DNA of 64,000 nucleotides. It comes from Plazaster borealis. Its lineage: Eukaryota > Echinodermata > Asteroidea > Forcipulatida > Labidiasteridae. Position numbers and translations under genes: made by a program. The stretch lies in the NCBI GenBank assembly GCA_021014325.1, contig CM037469.1, forward strand, positions 15,860,201-15,924,200, read 5' to 3'. Positions 46,960 to 58,869 of this stretch are shown here, one piece after another (the first letter of the stretch is position 1; the number at the start of each line of letters is the position of its first letter). The notes beneath the pieces were generated by a model that saw only the letters and a list, made by a program, of their open reading frames with translations, was not told where the DNA came from and made no database searches.

Positions 46960-48460
46960 CAATATGTTGTCAAACAATAACACAGAGGTAGTACAATGTA
47001 TACAGTTCGGGTCAGTTCGTACGTGTTACAATGTACATGACTTGTACACAGCCTGCAACGGCACAGCCTGCACGGTGTGTATGCATACATGTACTGTCGT
47101 ATTCTGATCCTCGGCCCAATTCGTGCCAATGTCCCGGATAGGAATCCATGCCTTTTCGAGTACGACGTGTGATTTTGCAATGTGAATACATTACATCCAC
47201 GATTTTGTGAGAGTATATCTGAGTAACAAACAATAAGGCTGTGGCTAGATTCAGAAAAGCTACAGCCAGACGGATGACCCTATTCATCCTATGTCAACCC
47301 CTTTTGAATGGACATAGCCTTGGGATACTGGTAGGCGCACAATTTGGGTGTGATAGTGGTTTGAATGGGTGTATGACACTAATGGGCAAAAATTCGTGCG
47401 CCAGACTCTAATAAGTCATTATTTTTTGTAGGCCCTCAGTTTCTTTTGACTAATATAATAACAGTTTTGGGGTCATGCAGTTAATAGATTGTGTAATTAT
47501 GACAAGTTATGTCACAACCTGGGGGTTCTGTGCTTCAACTTTTGAGGAGAGGTGTTTTCAAGGTGTGTTTTTTTCTAAAAATAATTAGCAAAACTTCCAA
47601 ACGGCTGGCCTGCCAAAAATTGAAAAGAAATCTGAAGTAAAGGTGTCCGAAATATATTTGTTTGGCTTTCAAGAGGCTTAGAGACTTTAAAGTATTTTTT
47701 TGAGTATTTAGCATTTAGCATTGGTTGCTATGGGAATTTATTTAGTGTGGTGCACACGGGTACACCCAAACTAAACAGCGCCCTCATTGAATCTAGCATC
47801 TCAAAAAGGCAAAATATTGTGGTAGGCCTACAACTCTTTTGTACTTTTGTTTCTGACCCGTTGAGGCCATATGGGTAAAAGTTATTGTTTGTCTCTTTTT
47901 ATATTAAGTGAAGCAGTGCAATTGGCATCGATCGCAACAGCAAAATGCGGTTGTTTAAAGGGTCTGTATACGTTTGGTAATGACTCTGAAAATTAATGGC
48001 AATAAAAACTTGGTAAGAAGTACGTCAGCAGCTTTTGATAGTAAATGCATTTTGAGAAACTTTTCACTTAGAAGTACTGCGGTTATGGATATAGATCCAA
48101 AAATTTAAAATCCGAGAAGCGTCTTCCAATTGCAGATTATTCTTCCTGCGTGGACGTAACCGCTCCAGATTTTCGGCAATATCTCACAGGTTAGTTTTCA
48201 CAGGTTAGTTTTATCTACAACTATATAGGATTGAAACAAACAGTGGGTTCCAATTACCAAACGAATACAATCCTTAAGCGAGTCTATGGATATAGAGTCT
48301 GTGAAATGCAATATAAAGTTCAAGGGATTTATTCTTTCCAGATGTAGATGTAGGCCTATCTGAGTGTAATCATTCCACAAATATGTTGTTGGGGGGTTAA
48401 CAAAGGTGATGAGACAGAAAAAAAATATAACAAGATGCACCTACGTTAACTTCTCATAAC
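46960..48460. other. Shared intergenic segment of block 2
   Basis: Counterpart of 30.7-32.5 kb without the telomere-motif palindrome. Contains a MITE at about 47955-48283. No gene seen. Confidence 0.45.
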
Positions 48461-48595
48461 TTATGTCGCAGAGGTGCCCGGAAGCTCAATGGTAACCTTA
48501 TCGTCGCGAGACTTCCACGGTCTATTCCATGTACAGCCACAGGCCTGCTCGATCATGACGACAGTGTCCCCTTTTATCAGATGCTTTGTTACAAC
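48461..48595 (-). CDS. Conserved exon-like coding segment, unknown protein (block 2)
   Basis: Minus-strand TVVMIEQACGCTWNRPWKSR followed by DDKVTIELPGTS and an earlier TAA than in block 1. See 32542-32691. Unknown function, possibly a remnant. Confidence 0.4.
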   Translation of the reverse strand, partial: VVTKHLIKGDTVVMIEQACGCTWNRPWKSRDDKVTIELPGTSAT

Positions 48596-49101
48596 CTGTC
48601 ACCTACAAACTTGCTTTAGACAACAAACTGTAGCGGACCATGAAATACACACAATTTCCGGAAACTGTCGACCAGGCAGTACAACATGACCGTGCAGAAA
48701 AATGCCACTAGATGGCCAACTATAGCCAACAGATGGGGCTTATAACACTTGCATATAGCATGAATGCTACAATGGGTTGTATAGGGCTGTTTTTGTAATG
48801 TTTGAGGATGGAATACAGGACCAAAAGTTTGGTGTAGCAAATATGCTACAATGGTAAATCTGGTTACGCATGCAATGACTCAACAGATGTTCACTTCTGA
48901 GTTGAAACTTTCAGTCTTATAACTGGCAGTCTGGTGAGTTTTGTCCAGCTGACAACTGACTTTCTAAAAACACACATTTTTATTTTAGAAACTACCACAT
49001 CAAAAGTCATAATTATTGTCTCCCAGAGCTTTGTGGACTCTACAATCGTGGTGTACTTTCACGAATTAACTATTAATTGCTCCTTAAATTCTCAAATGTG
49101 A

Positions 49102-49105
49102 TTAA
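49102..49105. repeat. Target duplication (ttaa), left of the nested LTR-like element
   Basis: Block 2 keeps the empty site gtgattaatataaaatttg (about 34160). Here gtgattaa precedes the element and ttaatataaaattt follows it at 55022. Confidence 0.6.
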
Positions 49106-49659
49106 TGTAGAGACACGGGGGAGGCCGGTCCTCTATTTAAGAAGGACGAGGATTCACCAAGAGAAAATAGTGCAAATAACAAATTCTACATGATGACGTG
49201 TGAAATATAAAACAATCTCCTCTACTGATTTAATTCTAATAATCCAGTGCGACACCGTACATTGAATACAAAATAGCTCATAAAAATAGTACAATACAAA
49301 TGCACACAGTCACTTTATGTACAGCTAGGGCAAAAGGTCAGCGCAACACGAGGCTGGCTACACACACAAGTTTACAAATAGTGTACCGAGTGAACAGCCC
49401 CTATAAATCACAGTATATCTCGAATCAAAAGGTAATTTAAATCAAAATAATACTCACAGAGAGTTCTAGGGCATTAGCCCTCCCAGATACATAGTTTTAG
49501 GAGCATGGCCAGAGCCATGCTCCACACAAAATGGAGACAAATTGAGACAAATTATAATGTGCTCTCTCGTGCTCAAGGCTACCAAAAGAAAAAGAGCGAG
49601 ATTGTCACGTGACAACTCCAAAAGTAAACTTTCCTACAAGTTGAACAATGAGGGCGCAC

Positions 49660-51696
49660 TGTAGCGTCACACCCCCGACGTAGAGGGCGCGACGCGGACG
49701 GCAACGACGAGAACGTCTCCTAGCGGTTAGAGACGAGTCCGTTGGGATAGAAATATACCGTTCCGAGAATGGTTTAACCTTTGTTGTACGTAAAGGAAGG
49801 AACGCCTCAAACTCAGACGGGTTGACAACAGAGGGCGTCCTAACGTTCAGCTTTCATGACGAATATGTCGCAGCAGCAGCAGCAGTAACAGCAACAGTAT
49901 ACCAGCAATGACCTAAACCACCCAGTGTGACCCACAAGCTCTACGATTGGACTATGTAACTTCGTTATTGGACCAGTAGGGAAATCGCCATGACTGGCAA
50001 TGAACCCCTCAAAGAGCTCCTCAAGGAACCCCTAATCGCCGCACTACCTCATGGGCCCCTCAAAGGAACCTATTCGCCGCACAACCCAATATGGTCCCTC
50101 AACTACACTACAAAGCCCCCTCAATTAGCTCGTATCAGAATCGTTACAGCCGACTGCAAGTCAACCGATCCTAACACACGCAACAGCCCCTCAGTCCAAC
50201 TTACCCAGTAGGACGGGATGTGGTATAACGCAACTTAACTGCAGTCAGCTCACCCTTAGCCAACTCTAGTGTACACTAGAGTTTTTAGTGCCTTTCTGGT
50301 GTACTTTTAGTGTACCTGTTGCCTGCACCAAAAGTGCACCAATACAAAACCCAAACCAATAGACACCAAAAGAGCACCAATAAAGCACCAAATTGCCTTA
50401 GTCAATTTACAGCTTGCACCAATAATGCACCAGATATACTTAGTTTAAATCAAGCTACACCAATAAAGCACCAAATTGCCTTAGTCAATTTACAGCTTGC
50501 ACCAATACTGCACCAAATAAACTTAGTCTTGTTTCAGTGTATTACTTTATTATGGGGCTGGTCACCACACTGTGTACAGCCCATGGTAAGCAGTTTGGGT
50601 CAGGGTCACAGGTCAATATGGTCCAATTACAGCTGCTGACTCCTTCATGTATAGGCCATTTGAAAAACGGTTGGCTGATGCACAGAGTACATGTAGACCA
50701 AGAGTTGAGTGTGGTGTACTTCTCCAGTTGTGATCAGAATGTGTATCAGTTGTATCAGTTGTACTGCAGCATAATCAAGTCTAAGTTTGTCAAAGGACAA
50801 CAGTTACACCATCATCATTACCATCAACCAAAGGTACTGCACAAATTGTATTTACACTGATCTTTCATAATTTGACCCAACCAGATAAATATATCTTACA
50901 TAGTTGTTAGTCTTATTGTTGTCAAAGTTTATTTAGATAATGAAAGTAAAGGTCTTTCTTGATATTTGTGTTTTTCAGTTTAATATGTATCTGTCAGCCA
51001 CAGCTCTCAAAGGCATTGTTCATTATAAAGTTCAAACATGAAGTGATACAAAAAATAATTGCCATACAAAGGGCAGAATTTTAATTATACTGCAGTTCTT
51101 TTTAATTTTTACAGCATGTACCATAAACAACAGGACTACATGTACACCCAATCCATACATGCCATATGCACCAAACTACACCATTTTTGTTGTGTGCACC
51201 ATTACTACACAAGTTGTGTATATATACATGTACACCAAAACTACACCAAATTTGTATATGCACCAATACTACACCAATTTTGTAAGCACCAATACTGCAC
51301 CACTGGTGCTCTTTTAGTGCTAATTTAAATAATTGGGACTACACCAAAACTGCACCAACGTGTACAAATTGTAGGTTAGGTGTTTTCAATGTACACCAAA
51401 AGTGCACCAATAAGAGGCTCTGGTGTAGTTTTAGTGTACACCAATCTTTTTCAAATGACTACACTAAAACTACACCAACTTAGCACCAAATTGGCCCTAG
51501 AGTTGGCTAAGGGCAGCGTGTCGCAATCTTACACAGATAGGACTTATCCGCCTTCATCACTCTGCACTCGCTGCTTTTATAGCCTTCGCCACGTGCACAC
51601 GTGATCGCGCTCACCAATAGCACGCGCTAGTGGAGTCACTGTATGTGGGACTGTTCCACCCCTCGCGCAGGGGTGTTTTACCTCTGTTGCGCCACA
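49660..51696. mobile_element. 2.0-kb TG...CA insertion inside the left LTR-like repeat
   Basis: Begins TGTAGCGTCACACC and ends TTGCGCCACA, flanked by gcac on both sides (49656-49659 and 51697-51700). The host repeat is uninterrupted in its right copy (gcgcacttgggatc, 54794). This fits a solo LTR or a small non-autonomous LTR element. It contains a cag microsatellite near 49870 and the inverted-repeat element at 50253. Confidence 0.65.
50253..51513. mobile_element. 1.26-kb inverted-repeat element made of short gcaccaa-type repeats
   Basis: CCCTTAGCCAACTCTAG at 50253 and its exact reverse complement ending at 51513 form the termini. The sub-ends are rich in gcaccaataaagcaccaa on one side and the complementary sense (ctggtgtacttttagtgtac) beside the left terminus, giving extended imperfect inverted repeats. 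No transposase is recognised; the central part (50540-50860) has an open stretch without a known domain. Confidence 0.65.
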
Positions 51697-51714
51697 GCAC
51701 TTGGGATCCCTACA

Positions 51715-54390
51715 GGTTCCCTAATTTATAACCACGCGACCCGAGTGGTCTAAAACACAAATACAAGTGCGACCTGAAGTTATTTAGGAAAATACAATTT
51801 ACACAGACAACCCATATTCATCTGAAAATAATATATATATTGATACACAAGATCCATCCTGTTTAGATGTATTCTGAGTCCTTCATACATCAGAAAAATA
51901 CATTGCAAATAATATCCACTGAACGTTCACTCAACAGGTTTTCTAAATATAAACTGACACACATGCATGGATAAAACATCCTTATCGAAAAACGTATTAT
52001 AAGTCAGCTCAAAAATTATGTAAAGGGTAACTAAAAGTTTAGGTACATGTACCTCCCAATACAAAACCTGTCTGCCAAATTTCACATGGGAATACACAGT
52101 TCAAACAACAAATTCTTGAACCCAATCTCAAATAACAAAGTTGTTGCAATGTAATACATTGAGGTCATTCAACCACAGGGTTGAACAGACACGGTGGGAG
52201 TACACGGTGGGAACTTTCTTATATCCACACACTATGATAACATATATAAATGGTGATTCAAGACTATCAAAGTTCTACATAACACTTGGTATACATGTAG
52301 TCTTAAAACTGCATGAACAAATCATTAAGTATAAATTACATTCAAACCTTACTTCAGGCAATCTATACTCTAACATGAACAATTGGATTTCAAAAGGCAG
52401 GCAAAACAGTTTGGTTCCCTTCAAGTCTAAGAAAGATTACAATGGAGAATGAAATACAGCTGGCTGACAGTTCACGTAATTGCTTAGAAAGCAAAAAGGT
52501 GAATATATTATCAATCACCAAAAAATATATGCATCCACAATTAAGGATAATATGAGAAGAATTTAAATACAATAAAAGCATTTCTTGAAAAGTGGTCCTA
52601 TAATTGGCAGTATACATGGTGAAAACATCAGACAAAAATATCTCACTACAAAAGAGTATATAAAAATATCCCATAAATTGGTGAGAATAAACAGTTGGTT
52701 TACACCAAACTATAAAACTGCTGACTAAAAATATATTTCACTTAGCAACTACACTAAATTTAGGAACCGACAATCCCGTCGCGAAACGTTCTTAGGGAAT
52801 AAAGTTAGAAATGCAATTAGATATCATCAAATTCCCATATTACAAAGATTGTGAAAGATAAATACTACATACATGAAAACTATCTCCATGAACCAAACTT
52901 TGACAAGTCAGGATATAAACCTGAATAAAAGCATCTGCACAATCATGAAATTATAGAGATCCAAAAGTCAAAACACATACATGCACATATTATACATTAT
53001 ACCAAATTTCCAATGGCATTGGCATGTAATAAAACAATAGCTGTTTAATAAAATACAACAGGTAAAACTCATCCATAAATTATGAATGAAAGCAAGTTTC
53101 AAAGTATCCAAAAATGGAAAAATACAAAAAGGAAACTTGAAATTTATACATTGCAAAAGACTACATAATAATGGTGTGGAAAACATCCAGTCTCTTTTAT
53201 GAAGAGCAACACCATGTTAGGTTGATCAGAGGCAGCTTGAGCTGACACTACAAGTATGCAGGATTCCTCTGCTAATATACAAAATTTAAGTAATGGCATT
53301 TGGCCACAGACCCAAGATAAAATATACTGTGGGTCTACCGATGGTCCCCGCTACTGCCAAGGCATGTACATACAAATGAAAATAAATTGCAATCCCTAAA
53401 TACAAGGGAGACTTCCCTACTTTTTCCTTCGCTTTGCCATTTGGCAAACAAAATGAGGGGCGGTTGAAGCTGACATGGTGGCTATCATTAAAAACACTCA
53501 CAGTAAGAGAAACAAGTACTTCTCCTGCCACCTCCAAACTACAAAAACTAGCAGCTTCTAAAACAACTGGCTTAATAGTAAGCGGCACAGCCTCCTCAAG
53601 AAATACATCATTTAGATGAGAAAAAGAAGGGGAAAAAGTAACTGGGTCAGGTCACTGCAATTCATCAACCCTGTCTGCATTCAAATGTTCAAGACACTTG
53701 AAAATATTAGAAAATCTAGCATCTGATGCAGCTTTGATGTTATCGACCACATTTGTGTTAACAGGACATTCATATTCATCATCATCTTCACGTAAAAAAA
53801 CAAGTGAGGGAACTCACAATGGATTCAGCTAAAGCACTATTTGACTTTGAAATATTGTCTGGCACATACATCGTTGGAACACATATATCATAAGCATAAC
53901 GTACACAAATATGACTCGTTAAAATACACTGAGGCCTAAATCATTGACCTTCAAAACAGTCTGCACTGATACAGACAAAAATACAATTCCAAAAGATGTC
54001 TTACCACACGGTAGACAAAAAGTATAATTGCAATTCAAAAATTCCCAACTGACACAGTCTTACAAAGACTTAAAGGTTTATACAGTATTTGCCAAGACAA
54101 GTAAAAATGCACAAAAAGTCATACATATACACCATTCACACAGGTGCCAAAACAAAAGATGCAATTAGCTGAAAACTCAGTTACAATAATATGTGTGCAA
54201 CAAGAAAACTTATTTGACTAAAAAACACTTTATCCAAAGCACAGGCCTACAACTGGCTCTAAAATTATCTGTTCCTCAAAATATCAAATCTTTAAAAGAC
54301 TCACAAAAGACACAACTACCTTTAAACTACAGTACAAGTACAACAGATCTAAAAAGCTTGGATATAAATTGTCAAATTACAAACAATTCT
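51715..54390. other. AT-rich interior of the nested element, mostly non-coding
   Basis: No gag, pol or transposase motif on either strand. The only coding-like stretch is 53652-53813 on the minus strand. Confidence 0.45.
53652..53813 (-). pseudogene. Short coding-like remnant ending in a stop (unknown protein)
   Basis: Minus-strand reading gives VDNIKAASDARFSNIFKCLE and then HLNADRVDELQ before TGA, preceded by an acidic EDDDEYECPV. The amino-acid pattern looks protein-like, but upstream is closed by a stop. Possibly a terminal exon or transposon relic; not recognised. Confidence 0.3.
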
Positions 54391-54398
54391 ACAACGCA

Positions 54399-54812
54399 CA
54401 TTGAATACAAAATAGCTCATACATAGTACAATACAAATGCACACAGTCACTTTATGTGCAGCTAAAGGGCAAAAGGTCAGCGCAACACGAGGCTGGCTAC
54501 ACACACAAGTTTACAAATAGTATACCGAGTGAACAGCCCCTATAAATCACAGTATATCTCGAATCAAAAGGTAATTTAAATCAAAATAATACTCACAGAG
54601 AGTTCTCGGACATTAGCCCTCCCAGATACATAGTTTTAGGAGCATGGCCAGAGCCATGCTCCACACAAAATGGAGACAAATTGAGACAAATTATAATGTG
54701 CTCTCTCGTGCTCAAGGCTACCAAAAGAAAAAGAGCGAGATTGTCACGTGACAACTCCAAAAGTAAACTTTCCTCCAAGTTGAACAATGAGGGCGCACTT
54801 GGGATCACTACA
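54399..54812. repeat. Right copy of the LTR-like direct repeat
   Basis: Matches 49258-49659 with few differences (for example gtgcagctaaaggg for gtacagctaggg) and continues to the terminal cttgggatcactaca. Confidence 0.7.
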
Positions 54813-54813
54813 T

Positions 54814-55014
54814 CAGAGCCGTATATTGAGAGAGTTGCGACAACTTGCGATTAGAAGCCATTTTGTCTCCAAAAAATGCATTGGCGAATACAGGGTGCCA
54901 GACTAGTCTGCCCATTGGGTTGTACTGCATTTTGGAACAAAATGGCGTCCAGCAACCACGTGACCGGAGAAAGCTGGTCCCTCCATGTCGCAACTCTCTC
55001 AATACACAGCTCTG
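54814..55014. mobile_element. hAT-like MITE with 8-bp target duplication
   Basis: Ends CAGAGCCGTATATTGAGAGA and TCTCTCAATACACAGCTCTG are inverted repeats of about 29 bases with a few mismatches. cactacat is duplicated at 54806-54813 and 55015-55022. The 8-bp duplication and CAGAG ends indicate hAT. The interior has a second inverted pair (gccattttg / caaaatggc). Confidence 0.85.
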
Positions 55015-55052
55015 CACTACATTAATATAAAATTTGTCCAGATTTAAGTCCT

Positions 55053-55845
55053 TTATAGATTCTTCCTTATAAATGTTATGAAATCTTCGTTGGCCACAAC
55101 CCCAGAAGGTGAACTAAACCGGCTGTATTTGTGACACAACATGGCATGAAAGCCCTTCTTGTAGTGTTTCCATGTGACTTTAACGCCTGCCTCTTCAAGA
55201 CGTTTAGCATAGATGATGCCATCATCTCGCAATACATCAAACTGAGCCGTTAAGATGTACGCCTCCGGTAGACCTCGAAGATCTTCTCGCATAAGAGGTG
55301 CAAAGTCCGGATTCATAAGACCCGGATGTAGCTCCTTGTACAACTCCTGGTCACCATCGACCGCTGGTGGCGCTGTATAGCCGTTCTTTTTAAACTCAGC
55401 AGGAATATAATCATGTGAGAGCAACTTTTTGATCTTCGGCAACATCTTGGCTTGTTGAGTTGTGTGCTTGTTTTGTGACATTGCAGTTTTAAGATGTGGT
55501 TTGTTGTTGAAGTACACTGCCCAGAATTCTGCCATCGTCGCTCTGTCCAGAACTACAGTGGAATAGTCGCCATTCTGCTGGTACGATGGAAGCTGGAAGT
55601 CAAACGCCTGCAAGGCAGGGTTAATCAACACCTGCAGTTTCAGTCTGGGTAACCCCTCATACTTAGGGTCAAAGGTCAACCTCTGAGCAACAGCCGCGAC
55701 AAGGTTGCCGCCAGCACTGTCGCCCATGATAGCAACTCTAGCTGGATCGACATTGAACTCTTGAAGGCGTCGTAAGAAAGCAACTGTAACCATCGTACAG
55801 TCATCTATGGCAGCGGGAAAGGTGTACTTCGGGGCCAATCGGTAT
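55053..55845 (-). CDS. Esterase copy 3, exon 4 (catalytic core)
   Basis: YRLAPKYTFPAAIDDC to stop, 793 bases. Nucleophile Ser, Asp and His retained. Confidence 0.92.
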
Positions 55846-57272
55846 CTAAATTAAAAACGATTTTTTCTTTTAAGAAACTGTCTCGTTATTCATGCTCCTT
55901 GAATTAATATTTTACGGCTGAGATTTCCAACGAGGTAACATAAACGCTCGTATGGTAAAGGTGCAGCTGGATTGGGGTGGGGGTTCAATCAGTCCAAATT
56001 TTACAACAGGTGCAAACCCATCTGTTTCTACTCTTTCACAGTAATTTATATTAGTTTTTTGAAAAAAAACTTTTTTGGACGAACATTTTCAAAAATAAAT
56101 TGTGTGAAAATCTGTGCCATTTTTACTGTACTTACTCGACAGAGACGATCACAACACCCAAAGTTCTCGCGTAATCGGAGAGCAACGCATGATGAATGTC
56201 TAAATTTAACAAATAAAATATAAAATATTGTGTATAATATTAACAAAATTTCACAACAGCTGCTGTAATTACATGTAATTTAACAAACTATTTACTTCAA
56301 ATTTAAGGCAAAATACTCAAACTCACCAATGTGGCCGTGTCGCCAGCCACCACCGTGATAAAAAACGATTGCCGGGCGCTTGGCGGAAATCTCCTCGGTC
56401 TTTTGATCATCAAATATCCGCACGAGTACCCCATCAAACATGGTGTCTGTATAGGTAACGTTTGGCCCCTTTTCACGCAGGCCAGGTCGAGAACGCTCGT
56501 CGAGATATTTCACCATCGACGGGAAATAGTTCCCCAGATGAAACATCTGAAAAAAAATATTGTATAGGGCTGAACAGTTAGGACTACGGTTTTTTTTATT
56601 ATATTTTATACTGTTATCACGTGGGCATCAATTCAAAGTTGTGTCAGTAAACAGTGTCAGTGTTTTCTCAAAGTTAGATACCGAAACTTGATGTATTATA
56701 CAACAGGGTTTTTGAAGTGTTATCGTATACACGAAACACTATCACAGACAATCTTGCAAAGGTCGTCCATTGTGTTTCAAAGACAATAAAGTGGATAAAA
56801 TTAAGCACAGCTAGACCCCTTTGAACGCGCAGCGCTGCCGGTGTCATAGGGAAATCTTTCCCCTGGAGACTATACAGTATGCTGAAGTGCCCGGTTACGT
56901 CATCCGGATAGCTGAGCACGCCGGATAGCTGAGACCGTGACATGGTAGGCCTACGCTGAGTTCACGCGCGCGCGCACGGTTTTTTTACGCACCAAGAACA
57001 GCTGTCAGTTGTCTAATGATCTGCCTCCATTTGCCTCAGTGAGGGCGCTGTTTCACATGTGTGGCGTCATATGCAAGGGGGTATATTGTTTTATTTGAGT
57101 AGCAATACTCACCACTTTCATAGTGATTGTTAACCTCTTCAGTTTCCATGGGTTTTCTACACCCTTAGGTACAGGTAGTAGGACAACGTACGCCACCACC
57201 GCCAGTGCAGCCACTAGCACAGACACCAGTAAAATGTTTACTACCGTTATCATGATGAATGCACTAGTTTAC
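55053..57272 (-). CDS. AADAC-like serine esterase, copy 3 (whole gene)
   Basis: CDS: complement(join(55053..55845,56136..56199,56327..56546,57113..57253)), 405 residues, all exons open. N-terminal anchor, HGGGW, GDSAGGN (followed by LVAAVA rather than LAAAVA), AQFDVLRDDG and KGFHAML are present, so the triad is intact, although the residue after His changes from Gly to Ala. Intron 2 is only about 0.13 kb, the shortest of the three. Confidence 0.9.
56136..56199 (-). CDS. Esterase copy 3, exon 3
   Basis: 64 bases encoding DIHHALLSDYARTLGVVIVS and VE, donor gtaagt. Confidence 0.88.
56327..56546 (-). CDS. Esterase copy 3, exon 2 (oxyanion loop)
   Basis: MFHLGNYFPSMVKYLDERSR through VFYHGGGWRHGHIG, 220 bases, donor gtgagt. 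Confidence 0.9.
57113..57272 (-). CDS. Esterase copy 3, exon 1 (membrane anchor)
   Basis: Coding from ATG 57253: MITVVNILLVSVLVAALAVV, then AYVVLLPVPKG. 57254-57272 is untranslated after the acceptor. Confidence 0.88.
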
Positions 57273-57524
57273 CTGAAATAAAAAAGCAAAAAGCGGTATA
57301 ACCTGAGGCAACAACAAAGATACTGAACAAATATCCAAAAACGAGGTGTAAAGATGGGGAAAATATTGGCACGTGTCGTGGCTAAGCGGTTTAGAGCAGT
57401 AGACTCGAGCTCTGGTGTTTCTGATCAGCAGATATTTGGGTTCGAGTCCTGGTCGTTGCACTTGTGTACGTCCTTGAGCAAGATACTATTTAATTGCTTT
57501 GTCACGCCGTATACCCGTATACTA

Positions 57525-57968
57525 GGATAATAATAATAATAATAATACTAATAGTGGCTTCTTATATAGCGCACATATCCGTCACTCAGTGACGCTCAAG
57601 GCGCTTTTAACGTTCATTATTTTCCCTTAAGGTATTGTGGAGCTACGTTTTGAAGTATGAGACCAAGTCCTTTACATAGCACCATGCAATGGTTTACAAG
57701 GTGCTGTGGCGCAATATGCTGCCGATCAAACCAGGAACACCGGGGCGAACCCCTTCTCTTTTCGATAAGTGCACTGGGTTCTTTAACGTGCATTACACAA
57801 CACACGGGACCTACGGCTTAACGTCCCATCCGAAGGACGAAGCATGTGGTTAAGTATCTTGCTTAAGGACACAAGTGTCACGACTGGGATTCGAACCCAC
57901 ACTCTGCTGATCAGAAACACCAGAGCCTGAGTTCGGTGTTCTTATCCGCTCGGCCACGACACGCCACG
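57525..57968 (-). mobile_element. Full-length tRNA-derived SINE, specific to block 3
   Basis: Minus-strand head gtggcgtgtcgtggccgagc (A-box) and gggttcgaatccc (B-box), a 3' part with gcgccttgagcgtcactgag and tatataagaagcc, and an (att)n tail at 57527-57548. Blocks 1 and 2 read actaggattggta uninterrupted at this point (27535, 45300), giving a pre-insertion site and a minimal gat duplication. Confidence 0.8.
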
Positions 57969-58136
57969 ATTGGTAAGTGCATGTAAAAGAACCCACAGAA
58001 TACTCGTCGTGGAAGAGGAAAGGGTTAACCCCGGTGTTTCTGGTTCACAGAGCAAGCACCCTTGTTTACAGGTTTCCTCATGCTTGCGAGCTCATTGATT
58101 ACGTTCAGTTATGCGGCATCCTTGATTTCATTACAA

Positions 58137-58829
58137 TAGACTGTGCAAGTCTCGCGCGTATCGGAACGAGAAAACACGTCAAACGAAGGACATTTTTTTC
58201 TCTGAAATCAAATCTTTGTTTTAAATTATATTCAATGATAAAATCTGAACAACAAAAATACTCATTACATGTTTAAAAAAACAGTTTTCGTTTTTATAAT
58301 AAATACAAAAATCATGTGTTAATTATTATTGAAGCAAAATTAAAGCTCTGGGACAAGGATGCTTATTTGGTCTTAACTTTTCAGAAACCACTTTCGCGGA
58401 TTCGCGAAGGTCACACCGGCGTAAAATGAACGCTTGATGCAGTTTACAGAGGATAATGACGCCTCAACAACCACAGACTGCTATGAAAAGGTTTTACGTT
58501 GCAATTACATCATCGCGCATCCAAAACAAGCGTTTACATAAGTTTTGTGATCGGAGGTGAGCACAACATTCTTAATTTTTTGCAGCAACCGGAAGCTGAG
58601 GTCAAGTTTAATTCTCGGATTTTCTTCGTTATTATTGTTGAATTGATTTTAATTTTCTATTTGTTATCACTAAGTATAACATTCCCAACAACATATATAT
58701 TTTTCATGGTCATAAACCACGTTAAACTAAAATAATTGACAAAACAAAATCTTGCCCACGTAAATCTCCATATGGTTGGGACCACAATGGTCCCGGAAGT
58801 TCAAATATGCGCGAGACTTGCACAGTCTA
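58137..58829. mobile_element. 693-bp TIR element (tagactgtgcaag family), best copy
   Basis: TAGACTGTGCAAGTCTCGCG at the left and CGCGAGACTTGCACAGTCTA at the right are exact inverted repeats. The interior is AT-rich without transposase. A decayed relative is at 8411-8955. Probably a mariner-like non-autonomous element. Confidence 0.75.
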
Positions 58830-58869
58830 TTATGTGCTAACAACGACAGTAGTATAGAGTGAGGATGAC

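Larger units (their letters stand above)
33950..49105 (-). repeat. Segmental duplication, block 2
   Basis: Second copy of the esterase block. It is enlarged by the 8.07-kb Gypsy element at 35482-43551. Its left boundary near ctggcagtctggtgagttttg (33980) recurs at 48920, where block 3 would begin before the nested insertion at 49106. Confidence 0.7.
49106..55021. mobile_element. LTR-like element with nested insertions at the block 2/3 boundary
   Basis: Begins TGTAGAGACACG and ends GATCACTACA (54812), with TG...CA termini and a ttaa target duplication. About 400 bases at 49258-49659 recur at 54399-54800 (same order: acattgaatacaaaatagc, aggagcatggccagagccatg, gaacaatgagggcgcac), as expected of LTRs. 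The left copy is split by a 2.0-kb insertion (49660-51696) and resumes ttgggatccctaca at 51701-51714; the right copy is followed by a MITE. The first 150 bases of the left copy have no match before 54399. No gag or pol is recognisable in 51715-54390, so the class is uncertain. Confidence 0.6.

Noticed and set aside
50310..51604. Protein-coding gene in the caccaa-rich region
   Set aside because: Open frames arise from short tandem gcaccaa modules inside an inverted-repeat element, and none has a domain or splice support.
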